Source: Sugiyamaella lignohabitans
Taxonomy: Eukaryota > Ascomycota > Dipodascomycetes > Dipodascales > Trichomonascaceae
Direction of reading: 5' to 3'
Assembly (NCBI RefSeq): GCF_001640025.1
Contig: NC_031671.1
Coordinates: 2,542,001 to 2,606,000 of the forward strand
Length of the DNA: 64,000 bases
The position numbers and the translations under genes were made by a program. Under the pieces are notes generated by a model, which was not told where the DNA came from, did no database searches, and was given only the letters and a program-made list of their open reading frames with translations. Below are positions 48,519 to 57,178 of this stretch, piece after piece (within the stretch, counting starts at the first letter, position 1; the number at the start of each line of letters is the position of its first letter).

Positions 48519-49366
48519 TGGCTATCTGCTCAGGCTGCATACATAAAATAAAATCTGTATCTCCAATCCCGCTTCGCGGTCACATTCGGCAGCCAAATAC
48601 CCATCGATCGGCCCAACAACAACAACAACGAGCCCTCATCGCCGATGGCCGACACTAGCTCATCACCCCGCAACTGCCCTCATTACCGCTCCTCCTATCA
48701 CCCAATCGACACTTCCAATACCCCTAACAACTCACTTCTAGCACCCAAACCTCCGCTACACGAACCAATCTACCGCTCACACACATTCTACAACACCCAC
48801 ATCACCACAAACCCACCCAAACTCGCTTCCTAACAACAGGCATCACCCCGAACTCCATCTGCATCGATCGCCCTCACACGCGAGATAATGCACCCTCCGA
48901 CGCAGGGTCCACATGCCTCCGGCGGCTGGGGCTCCGCCCCAGACCCTGGCTGCTCCTCTCGCTGCGCTCGAGTCGTTTCCCCCCACGGTTCCGGCAATCT
49001 TCTGTGAAATACGAATAACCAGCGCCTGAAACAGGTCACTCTCATGCGAGATAACGGACACGCGACGCAGGGCCCACCTACCTCCCCAGTACCCCCACGG
49101 TCCCGGCCATCTCCTGCGAAGCAGGAGCAACCAGGGTCTGGGGCGGAGCCCCAGCCGCCGGAGGCACGAGCCCCCCAGTAATATCGAAGATGCATTGAGT
49201 TTAAAAAATACAGAACAAAAACAAGTACAGGAAAAATGCAAGACCTCGTTTGAAGCAAGTATAAATAAAAGAGAATAAATTAGGCAGAGCGAGGTCGGGC
49301 AGGCCCGGGTGGGCTCAGATCTTGGGAACGGCGGGGTGCGGGGTCTGAGACAGCTGGCGGAAACGT
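48519..49366. other. Gene-free region with compound palindromic element
   Basis: 848 bp. C/A-rich DNA with CAACAACAACAACAA near 48617 and CACCCACA-type low complexity is followed by the compound element 48914-49166 and AT-rich sequence before the WHI5/NRM1-like stop codon. No gene is supported. Confidence 0.5.
48914..49166 (+). repeat. Compound palindromic element from a tandem duplication
   Basis: The left arm and CTCGAG hairpin are at 48914-48977, followed by a decayed right hairpin (about 48995-49030). A second copy of the upstream flank (48878-48913) recurs at 49043-49080, followed by an intact right hairpin and right arm ending at 49166. Two adjacent copies each lost one half. Confidence 0.85.
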
Positions 49367-51465
49367 TCAGGCCACCATTCTCGAGGCGTCGTCACTGGAG
49401 GACAGGTGCGACGAGAATCTCGAGGCGGCCGAGGCAGCAGTCGAGGGTGCGTCGGGCAGGTGGTCGAAGTTTAGAGGCTGTCGGGCAGAACGCAGGAGCG
49501 GCCGGTCCGGGGTTCGCTGAGCTTGGGCTGGTGACGGGCTTGCGATATTGAGCCAGTCCTTGAGCTCGAATCCTTGTTGTGGCGTGTGTGGATGGTTGTT
49601 TTGTGAGTAGTTGAATGGAGACGATGACGGATACTGGCCCAGGAATCTATTTGAATTATTGCGTTGCGCTGGAGACGGCGAGGTTGCGAGATACATTAAT
49701 AAATCGGCCCCGTCTCGATCGCTATTGAGAGACTGTGGGTTGCGATGTTTAGGAGGTGGTGTTTTGGGTGGACTTATTCTAGGAGTTTTTGTAACAGACG
49801 AGAATGGTGGTGGCAACAGAAGACTGGGATTGTTATTAGTGTTGGTTAGAGCAGAAGTGGATGTAGAAGTGCCAGATGTAGCTGAACTGCTTGAAGATGA
49901 ACCACCTGCTGATGCTGCTGTTCCAGCTGTATTTGTAGTTGTATATGTAGCAGCATTTGCTGATGCGGAATTACTTGTATTAGAACCAGAAGGGGTAGTA
50001 GAAGTAACCTCACCTGGTAGTCGGGGTTTAGTAGGTGTAGAAAGCAGTTTATCTTGAACAACCATTTTGACTCTCTTGCCAGTAGGAGAAGTGACAGCTA
50101 CTGATCGTGAATTGGAGTTTAGAGGTGATAGACCCTGATTAGGACGTAGAGAGGGTACTGTTTGTAGTAGAGCTCCTGGTGCTAGTAGATGATGTTGAGA
50201 TTGTAGAGGAAAGTGGTTGGGCGGGCTTCTAGTGGGAGAAGAATGAGGAAACGCTTGATAAAAGTCTCTCTTAGGAGAGATCTCATCGTGGCTGGTGCCA
50301 TTGACAGAGGATTCTAACCGGGGCTCAATGGTGTCTAGACAGAGACTTTCCCAACCACGCTTGGTTTTGAAGCTGGCCAGAGCCAGTCTTGACTTGAGAT
50401 TTCTCGCGATCTAGAGATGTTAGTTAGTCTTTTAACGGACAATGGCAATGATACAAAATCAAATCACCAGTGAAAGTTTGTGGTTGTAGCGAGTCAGACA
50501 ATATCATATCTATCACTACTGACAATTGTGGTGTAATTGTATCGATACTGTCAATAATTACAATATTGATACTGATGATACTAGTACTTATAGCAGTATT
50601 CTGATACTGGTACCAATAACAATACTGATACTTGATACTAGCGATTGCACTCCAGTTACTAGTATTCTGATAGTGATACTGGAACTGATAAGAGTACTGA
50701 TATCTGATACTGCTAATTGTACACAATACAGGTATTAGTACTCTGATACTGGTACAGGTACTACTAGTACAGGTACTAATAGCAGCATTCATGCACAGGT
50801 ACTGATAATGGTATTGATACTGATACTAGTACTGGTACTGGTACTCTGATGCTGGTACTGATAACAGATAACTGTGATAGAGGTACTGATACTGGTACTG
50901 GTACTTGTACTGAGAATAGTCCTGTGACAATTACACAGATTCTCGTAATGATAGACTCGTAATGATATTGGCACAGTTACCAGTACCCTGATATTCATAC
51001 TGTTACTAGTACTCCGATACTGGTACTGATATTGGCAGTCTGATACTAATACCTACAGCAGTACTGGTATTCTGATAGTCGTACTGTTACTAGTACTCTG
51101 ATACTGCTACTGCTACTGATACTAGCATTGATAACAGTTTTGTTCAGAGCACTCAGATACTGATACTAGTACCCTGATAACAGTACTGATACAGTACTCT
51201 GATATCAGTACTGGTACTCGTACTCTAATGCTGCTACTATAACAGTGAGAGCGACACTGACCCAGACACATCCAACAGAGGCATCTCCGCAACACATGGT
51301 GACACCGATTGTCTAACAATAATATCAACCGCTGTACAACCACAAAACAAGCACACATCCCACAAAATTACTTACCCGAGAGATCTCGGCTCGACGAAGA
51401 ACCTTCTCAGCTGCCTGGAGCTCCTTCTCATCAGTAACAGATATCAGTTCGTCAGAAACGGCCAT
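49367..51465 (-). CDS. WHI5/NRM1-type G1/S transcription repressor (2 exons, very long intron)
   Basis: Exon 1 is 51376-51465 (30 codons) and exon 2 is 49367-50410, giving 377 residues. The 965-nt intron has donor GTAAGT, branch ACTAAC and acceptor CTAG, and the frame is open through both exons. The splice joins Ile-Ser-Arg to Ile-Ala-Arg-Asn-Leu-Lys-Ser-Arg-Leu-Ala-Leu-Ala-Ser-Phe-Lys-Thr-Lys-Arg-Gly-Trp-Glu-Ser. This resembles the GTB motif (Arg-Leu-x-x-Ala-x-x-Lys-x-x-x-Gly-Trp) by which Whi5 and Nrm1 bind SBF/MBF. The rest is Ser/Thr/Pro-rich with many Ser-Pro and Thr-Pro sites (CDK targets) and a Ser/Thr/Asn low-complexity block. Whi5 and Nrm1 cannot be separated by eye. Confidence 0.8.
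50500..51240. repeat. GATACTGGTACT-type microsatellite filling an intron
   Basis: About 740 bp of degenerate hexamer-based repeats (GATACT, GGTACT, AGTACT, GATAAC) fill most of the intron of the WHI5/NRM1-like gene. Unit order is irregular but the composition is nearly pure. Confidence 0.9.
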
Positions 51466-51935
51466 GGTGAGGCAACAAGGCAGGGCGACCAAGGAAACTA
51501 ATTTAACAAGACAATCAACTGGGCACAGACAGACAAGATTAAAGTATAATTAGGTCCGACAAATATAGAGCGAATGACACAGTTTTAGAAAATCAAACAA
51601 ACCGGACTGGATAGGACTAAGACGGCGAACAACAGGGTCACGACGGTAGAAAATAACAATGGCAAAGTAAGTCGATAAAATAAAAATACAAGTACCACTT
51701 CCGATTTGTAAAGCCGGCGACTCTTTTGTAAGAATTTTATGCCCTCTTGTTTGCATACACGCAGTTGCTCGGGCTGCAATGTCATGTACGTGGGTGTACC
51801 TTGTAGTTGGCAGCGGCGATCTGACTTAGTCTGTGTATGAGATCTCAAGCGCCGCCAGCTGTGATACGAAAACAGCCTGCCAATCGGTGATGCGACGCGT
51901 CCAACATCCCCCCTAGGGCGTCTGGGGGGGTGGTG

Positions 51936-52076
51936 TGCCTCCCGGCGGGCTGGGGCTCCGCCCCAGACCCGGTAGCTCCTGCTTCGCAGGAGATGGCTGG
52001 GACCGTAGACCGAACCGACTCGAGCGTAGCGAGAGGAGCAGCGGGGTCTGGGGCGGAGCCCCAGCCGCCGGAGGCA
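51936..52076 (-). repeat. Palindromic element with paired stem insertion in the left arm
   Basis: 141 bp. The left arm reads CTCCCGGCGGGCTGG instead of CTCCGGCGGCTGG: one extra C and one extra G on the two sides of a mini-hairpin. The right arm is standard. CTCCTGC-TTC-GCAGGAG left, CTCGAG type right (middle base A on that strand). Confidence 0.95.
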
Positions 52077-52170
52077 GTCTGTCCCGCCCGTTTGAGTTCA
52101 GGGGGTGCGGTGTAATTAAATTGTACATGGGGGTTGCAAGGGGCATGTGCTTTGTTGCGCTATCCAACGG

Positions 52171-52202
52171 CAGCAGCAGTAGCAGCAGCAGTAGCAGCAG
52201 CA
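52171..52202. repeat. (AGC)n microsatellite
   Basis: CAGCAGCAGTAGCAGCAGCA-type trinucleotide run in non-coding DNA. Confidence 0.9.
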
Positions 52203-52288
52203 AACGAGAGTCTTTCGGGAGATCCAGTGGGGATTTGGTAGGGATCTGGTGTGGATCTGGTGTTTTCTGACCTGCCTCCCGATAACAG

Positions 52289-52356
52289 TCGATGGTCGAT
52301 GGTCGATGGTCGGTGGTCGGTGGTCGGTGGTCGAGCGGTCGAGCGGTCGAGTCGGG
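52289..52356. repeat. 7-bp GGTCGAT/GGTCGGT tandem array
   Basis: Successive 7-bp units GGTCGAT (x3), GGTCGGT (x3) and related CGAGCGGTCGAG units, in non-coding DNA. Confidence 0.9.
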
Positions 52357-52821
52357 TTGACTCAATTGCCCGCCTCTCGAATATAAAAACACATTGGCCT
52401 GCTCTGTGCACCCGCTGGCAGTCCGGCAAACTAAAAATAGGCTCAACAGCTTGGCGGCAGGGGCCACGACCAGCCGTGTCGACTCCTGGCAGAAAGCAGT
52501 CTGAAGACAATGGTGAAGTCTAAAAAGCGACTCTAGCGTCGTCGACTCGACTCGCTATCGCTGGTTTCGGGATCTAAGAAACAAACCCCGCCTGTTCGGG
52601 CAGTTTGAAACGCGAATCCTATTGCCTAACCTGTCGTAAATTACCATATCGCCATTACCGGGGTCGTACGCATACTAACTCCTGCCCCATATTTCACCTC
52701 GCGAGTCCAAACCCACAGCGATCTGCATGGCTCTAACTGGCGTCCGCCGATCACTTCCTTCCCTGCTAAATTGAATCTCACATTACTTTTACTGACGTGT
52801 TTCGACGCGTGCTAGGGGGCC

Positions 52822-52856
52822 AGCCTCCAGCGGCTGGGGCTCCGCCCCAGACCCCA
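52822..52856 (+). repeat. Palindromic element, arm fragment
   Basis: About 35 bp of left arm (AGCCTCCAGCGGCTGG, then GGGCTCCGCCCCAGACCCC) with one substitution and no inner hairpin. A full copy starts 21 bp later. Confidence 0.88.
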
Positions 52857-52876
52857 TGGTATTTGTGGACGGGGGG

Positions 52877-53015
52877 TGCCTCCGGCGGCTGGGGCTCTGC
52901 CCCAGACCCCGTGGCTCCTGCTTCGCAGGAGATGGCTGGGACCGTAGACGGAACCGACTCGAGCGCAGCGAGAGGAGCCGCGGGGTCTGGGGCGCAGCCC
53001 CAGCCGCCGGAGGCA
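52877..53015 (-). repeat. Palindromic double-hairpin element, full copy (reverse orientation)
   Basis: 139 bp. Mini-loops differ between arms (TCT left, GCA right), stems intact. CTCCTGC-TTC-GCAGGAG left, CTCGAG type right. It ends 112 bp from the HSP90 stop. Confidence 0.95.
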
Positions 53016-53126
53016 CGAGGGGCGAGAAGTGTAATATTAATAAAAATAGTCATTCCGAAAAACTAATTACAAACCCATTAAGCTATATACGAATCTTTTG
53101 ATGCGGTAGTAGTAAACCCTCTATGT

Positions 53127-55244
53127 TTAGTCGACCTCCTCCATGACCGACTCAGCGGCGGCCTCGTCGGTGGGGGCCTCGGTTGAGGGAGCGGCCTCCT
53201 CTTCGGGAGCGTCCTCGATGTTGAGACCGAGCGAGATCAGTCTGTTGATACGCGAGGCAAACGAGTTGGGCTCGTCAAGTGTGAAACCAGAGGTCAAAAG
53301 AGCGGTTTCGTAAAGCAGAGTAGTCAAGTCCTTGACAGTACGGTCTTGAACTCCGTCGGCCTCGACCTTCTTCTTGAGCTCGCGGATGATAGGTGACTTG
53401 GGCGAGATCTCGAAAGTCTTCTTGGATGACATGTATGAAGACATCGAGGTGTCACGGAGAGCTTGTGCCTTCATGATACGCTCCATGTTAGCAGACCATC
53501 CGAATTGACCGGTACGGATAGCAGCAGGAGCATCGACAAGCTTGTGAGAAACAACAACCTTCTCAACAGCATCACCGAGAATCTCCTTAAGAGACTTGGT
53601 GAGCTCCTCAAACTCCTTGACTTCCTCCTCACGTTGCTTCTTCTCCTCCTCGGTCTCCTCAATCTCGTACTCCTTGGTGATGTCAACCAACTTGTGGTCT
53701 TCGAACTCCTTGAGTTGGGTCATGGCGTACTCGTCAATGGGGTCGACAAGGTAAAGAACCTCAAAGTCCTTGGCCTTAAGAGCATCAAGGAATGGAGACT
53801 TCTCAACGGCCTTGAGCGACTCACCAGTGATGAAGTAGATGTTCTTTTGGTGTTCGGGCATACGGGTGACGTAGTCAGAAAGAGAAGTGAGCTCGTCAGT
53901 AGACTTGGTAGAGTTGTATCTGAGCAACTTGGAAAGAGCCACTCTGTTTTGAGAGTCCTCGTGGATTCCGAGCTTGAGGTTCTTGGAGAAAGCAGCGTAG
54001 AACTTGTCGAACAACTCACGGTCCTCGGCAATCTCGTTGAAAGTCTCAATAACCTTCTTGACAATGTTCTTGCGGATAACCTTAAGAATCTTGTTTTGTT
54101 GAAGCATCTCACGAGACAAGTTAAGAGGCAACTCCTCAGAGTCGACAACACCCTTGATGAATGAAAGCCACTCAGGAATCAACTCCTCAGCATCGTCAGT
54201 GATGAAAACACGTCTAACATAAAGCTTGATGTTGGTCTTCTTCTTCTTAGACTCGAACAAGTCGAAAGGAGCTCTGGCTGGCACAAACAGAATGGCCTTG
54301 AACTCAAGTTGTCCCTCGACGGAGAAGTGCTTGACTGCAAGGTGGTCTTCCCAATCGTTGGAAATCGACTTGTAGAAAGTAGCATACTCCTCCTTGGTGA
54401 TCTCAGAGGGGTTTCTGGTCCACAAAGGCTTGGTCTTGTTAAGCTCCTCGTTCTCAGTGACAGTCTCCTTGATCTTCTTGGGCTCCTTAGTCTTCTTCTC
54501 TCCCTCTTCTTCATCGTCAACCTCCTCAATCTTGGGGTTCTTGTCATCATCGACCTTCTCCTCTTCCTCCTCATCAGCAGGAACCTCCTTCTCAACCTCC
54601 TTGGTGACAACAAGTTGGATGGGGTAAGCAACAAACTCAGAGTGACGCTTGACGACATCCTTGATTCTCTTCTCCTCAAGGTACTCCAATTGATCCTCCT
54701 TCATGAACATACGGATAATAGTACCACGAGAGATTCTCTCATTAACCTCATCCAAGGTGATGGTGAACTTACCACCAGCTGATGACTCCCAAATGTATTG
54801 CTCATCATCATTGTGCTTGGAAATAACTTGGACTCGGTCAGCAACCAAGAAAAGAGAGTAGAAACCAACACCAAATTGACCAATCATGGAAACATCGGCA
54901 CCAGCAGAAAGAGCCTCCATAAGGAAAGACTTGGTACCAGACTTGGCAATAGTACCAAGGTTGTTGACCAAATCAGCCTTGGTCATACCGATACCCGAAT
55001 CACGGATCTCCAAAATCTTCTCCTCCTTCTTGGGAGTAATTCTGATAAAGAGCTCGGGCTCAGTCTCCAACTTCTTGGGGTCAGCAAGAGACTCATAACG
55101 GATCTTATCAATGGCATCTGAAGCATTGGAAATAAGTTCTCTCAAGAAGATTTCCTTGTTGGAGTAGACAGTGTTAATGATCAAACTCATCAACTGAGAA
55201 ATCTCAGCTTGAAATTCAAATGATTCCGATTTTTCAACAGACAT
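53127..55244 (-). CDS. HSP82: Cytosolic Hsp90 chaperone
   Basis: 705 residues, standard length. The GHKL ATPase N-domain has Glu-Leu-Ile-Ser-Asn-Ala-Ser-Asp-Ala near 33, Asp-Ser-Gly-Ile-Gly-Met near 80 and [11 protein letters not shown]. A Glu/Lys-rich charged linker (about 210-270) and the middle domain (Leu-Asn-Leu-Ser-Arg-Glu-Met-Leu-Gln) follow, and the end is Met-Glu-Glu-Val-Asp, the docking site for TPR co-chaperones. Strong codon bias (few rare codons, many CTC/AAG on the coding strand) fits high expression. The upstream region has a TATA box and heat-shock-element-like sites. It is divergent from the WW-domain gene. HSP82 and HSC82 are not distinguishable here. Confidence 0.97.
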   Translation of the reverse strand: MSVEKSESFEFQAEISQLMSLIINTVYSNKEIFLRELISNASDAIDKIRYESLADPKKLETEPELFIRITPKKEEKILEIRDSGIGMTKADLVNNLGTIAKSGTKSFLMEALSAGADVSMIGQFGVGFYSLFLVADRVQVISKHNDDEQYIWESSAGGKFTITLDEVNERISRGTIIRMFMKEDQLEYLEEKRIKDVVKRHSEFVAYPIQLVVTKEVEKEVPADEEEEEKVDDDKNPKIEEVDDEEEGEKKTKEPKKIKETVTENEELNKTKPLWTRNPSEITKEEYATFYKSISNDWEDHLAVKHFSVEGQLEFKAILFVPARAPFDLFESKKKKTNIKLYVRRVFITDDAEELIPEWLSFIKGVVDSEELPLNLSREMLQQNKILKVIRKNIVKKVIETFNEIAEDRELFDKFYAAFSKNLKLGIHEDSQNRVALSKLLRYNSTKSTDELTSLSDYVTRMPEHQKNIYFITGESLKAVEKSPFLDALKAKDFEVLYLVDPIDEYAMTQLKEFEDHKLVDITKEYEIEETEEEKKQREEEVKEFEELTKSLKEILGDAVEKVVVSHKLVDAPAAIRTGQFGWSANMERIMKAQALRDTSMSSYMSSKKTFEISPKSPIIRELKKKVEADGVQDRTVKDLTTLLYETALLTSGFTLDEPNSFASRINRLISLGLNIEDAPEEEAAPSTEAPTDEAAAESVMEEVD

Positions 55245-55370
55245 TTTGAATTATTGTGTGTTGTTGTATAAATAAAAAAAAGTGATGGGTTTTTTAAGAG
55301 ATAAATTGATCTAAAGAAGAAAACGAGAAAAAAAAAAAGAGAAGTATGTCCTATGTGAACTTTTCACTTC

Positions 55371-55380
55371 TTTATATAGG
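55371..55380 (-). promoter_or_regulatory. HSP90 TATA box
   Basis: On the minus strand CCTATATAAA, about 130 bp upstream of the HSP90 ATG, a normal spacing for a TATA-dependent stress gene. Confidence 0.65.
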
Positions 55381-55578
55381 CATAACCATGTTTCGCTGGT
55401 ATATTCTGAAAAGATCCATTGCCTTCTATGATGTTGGGTAAGGGCCGAATCCACCATTACTCTACCGCGATTTACGCTGCATAATCTGACATTTGGGTCT
55501 CTGAAATATTTCTAGTACTTTCTTTACACGGCTGTTGAAAGGGTCCTTTTCAGATAGCCGGTTGCCAGGTGAAATAAA

Positions 55579-55586
55579 TTCCTGAA
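55579..55586. promoter_or_regulatory. Heat-shock-element-like site
   Basis: TTCCTGAA fits the two-unit nTTCnnGAAn core of Hsf1 sites, about 335 bp upstream of the HSP90 start. Only two units are clear. Confidence 0.4.
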
Positions 55587-55721
55587 TAACTTTAGTTTAT
55601 CTTATGACAGACGTATATCTTATGATATGTCTGTCATAACATATAATTTTTTGTAAGTTATTTTGAACTTGTATTTCTATAAACGTGTTGTAGGTATACC
55701 ACCTGAATATGAACTGCCATG

Positions 55722-55737
55722 TTCTAGAAGCTTGGAA
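55722..55737. promoter_or_regulatory. Heat-shock-element-like site
   Basis: TTCTAGAAGCTTGGAA contains TTCnnGAA followed by a weaker third unit. It lies 480 bp from the HSP90 start and 125 bp from the WW gene start, so it could serve either gene. Confidence 0.45.
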
Positions 55738-55859
55738 CTTGATCTGATTTCAAAGTCACGTGCGGGTTATCCTATGCAGGGACATAAAACTTACATGCTC
55801 CCCACATACAGTTTATTTTGTTCGAGATCGTAGATTAAATTTAGCAGGTCTATGTAACT

Positions 55860-57134
55860 ATGGCTAAGCAAAAGAAGAAGGAGCGAGTTGTCAATTCAAC
55901 TGAACAGGAGAAAGGGGTAGAAGAATCTGGAGACACGAATCAAACTTTGGATTCTGGAGATCGCGATGATATTCCACCACTACCTTTAGAGCCAGTTCCA
56001 GACACTGAACCAGAAGCTCCACCTCTTCCTTTGGAGCCAGTTCCGGAAGATCCCCCTCTGCCAAAAGAACCAGTTCCAGATACTGAACCAGAAGCTCCTC
56101 CATTGCCAGAAGAACCAGTTCCAGAGGCAGAACCAGAAGCTCCTCCATTGCGAGAAGAACCAGTTCTAGATACTGAACCAGAAGCTCCTCCATTGCCAGA
56201 AGAACCAGTTCCGGATACTGACCCAGAAGCTCCTCCATTGCCTGAAGAACCAGTTCCAGAGGCAGAATCAGAAGCTCCTCCTTTGCCAGAAGAACCAGTT
56301 CCAGAGGCAGAATCAGATGCTCCTCCTTTGCCAGAAGAGCCAGTTCCAGAGGCAGAATCAGATGCTCCTCCTTTGCCAGAAGAGCCAGTTCCAGATACTG
56401 AACCAGAAGCTCCTCCATTGCCAGAAGAACCAGTTCCAGAGGCAGAATCAGATGCTCCTCCTTTGCCAGAAGAGCCTGTTCCTGATGCAGAATCAGATGC
56501 TCCTCCTCTTCCTGAAGAACCAATTCCTACTGCAAAAGCTGTTTCTACACAATTATCGATAAATCATAATCCTTCAACTGACATTATTACGAATCTAAAG
56601 TCAACTAAACAGGACAAAGCTGGATCTAAAGAGAGACCCCATAAAACTTCGTCAAACAAACCAGCAGATACCAAACAGAACAAACCCAATCAGTTGAAAC
56701 GACAGAGATCAAACGAAAAGGTTGAAGATGATGGTTGGGAAGCTATTTGGGACGCCAACTACGGCGCTCATTATTTCTATAATCGTTTCACAGGCGTCAA
56801 GACATGGGAGAATCCCAGAGTTCCACCTCCACAGAAAGAAGAAACGCTTGCTGAAAGGCTGGCTAAAGATCCAGAATTCACAAAACTATCTAAAGCCGAA
56901 AGACTAAAGAAATATCAAGAGCTGTTACAAGAGGAAGAAAGCAAAAAATCAGCAGAACCTAGTACTCCCGTCGTTTCAACCCAAGAGTTCTTTGCTGGTT
57001 TTGAACCTGAAAGACAAGAGCATCCTCCTGCAAAAAAGATTGCTCGTGGTCCCACCAAGAAAGAGGTTCAGCAATACCGACGAGCAAAACAAGAAAAAAA
57101 AGAGAAAAAGCTCCGCGAGTGGCTAACAAAGTAA
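55860..57134 (+). CDS. WW-domain protein with tandem Pro/Glu repeats
   Basis: 424 residues. The first 30 are Lys/Glu-rich (starting Met-Ala-Lys-Gln-Lys-Lys-Lys-Glu). Residues about 40-223 are a tandem array of about eleven 16-18-residue units of the form Ala-Pro-Pro-Leu-Pro-Glu-Glu-Pro-Val-Pro followed by Asp-Thr-Glu-Pro-Glu or Glu-Ala-Glu-Ser-Asp. One WW domain follows at about 290-320 (Gly-Trp-Glu-Ala-Ile-Trp-Asp ... Tyr-Phe-Tyr-Asn-Arg ... Thr-Trp-Glu-Asn-Pro), then a Lys/Glu-rich helical tail ending in basic residues. I do not recognise a named orthologue. The layout of WW plus charged tail resembles spliceosome-associated WBP4/FNBP4-like proteins. The proline array could be an internal WW ligand. 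Confidence 0.85.
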   Translation: MAKQKKKERVVNSTEQEKGVEESGDTNQTLDSGDRDDIPPLPLEPVPDTEPEAPPLPLEPVPEDPPLPKEPVPDTEPEAPPLPEEPVPEAEPEAPPLREEPVLDTEPEAPPLPEEPVPDTDPEAPPLPEEPVPEAESEAPPLPEEPVPEAESDAPPLPEEPVPEAESDAPPLPEEPVPDTEPEAPPLPEEPVPEAESDAPPLPEEPVPDAESDAPPLPEEPIPTAKAVSTQLSINHNPSTDIITNLKSTKQDKAGSKERPHKTSSNKPADTKQNKPNQLKRQRSNEKVEDDGWEAIWDANYGAHYFYNRFTGVKTWENPRVPPPQKEETLAERLAKDPEFTKLSKAERLKKYQELLQEEESKKSAEPSTPVVSTQEFFAGFEPERQEHPPAKKIARGPTKKEVQQYRRAKQEKKEKKLREWLTK

Positions 57135-57178
57135 CCAGACTTGATGCATTAGACAATTTTTATTTATTATGTACAATA

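Larger units (their letters stand above)
51466..53126. other. Intergenic region upstream of WHI5/NRM1-like gene and downstream of HSP90
   Basis: 1.66 kb holding the promoter of the WHI5/NRM1-like gene, one full element with a lengthened stem (51936), (AGC)n and (GGTCGRT)n arrays, an arm fragment (52822) and a full element (52877). No credible gene; local frames are repeat artefacts. Confidence 0.55.
55245..55859. other. Bidirectional promoter region HSP90 / WW-domain gene
   Basis: 615 bp between divergent starts, with an A/T-rich HSP90 leader, a TATA box on the minus strand and two heat-shock-element-like sites. Confidence 0.6.

Noticed and set aside
48645..48833. A 62-codon Pro/Ser/His-rich plus-strand frame
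   Set aside because: Low-complexity C/A-rich DNA, no family resemblance and no start context; more likely non-coding.
1151..53015. Palindromic elements as classical MITEs with target-site duplication
   Set aside because: I could not find consistent direct duplications at the element edges, so a cut-and-paste origin is not supported from this window.
53463..54164. A 233-codon Leu/Val-rich frame antisense to HSP90
   Set aside because: It is a shadow of the strongly biased HSP90 codons; the composition is Leu/Val/Asp-rich with no family match.
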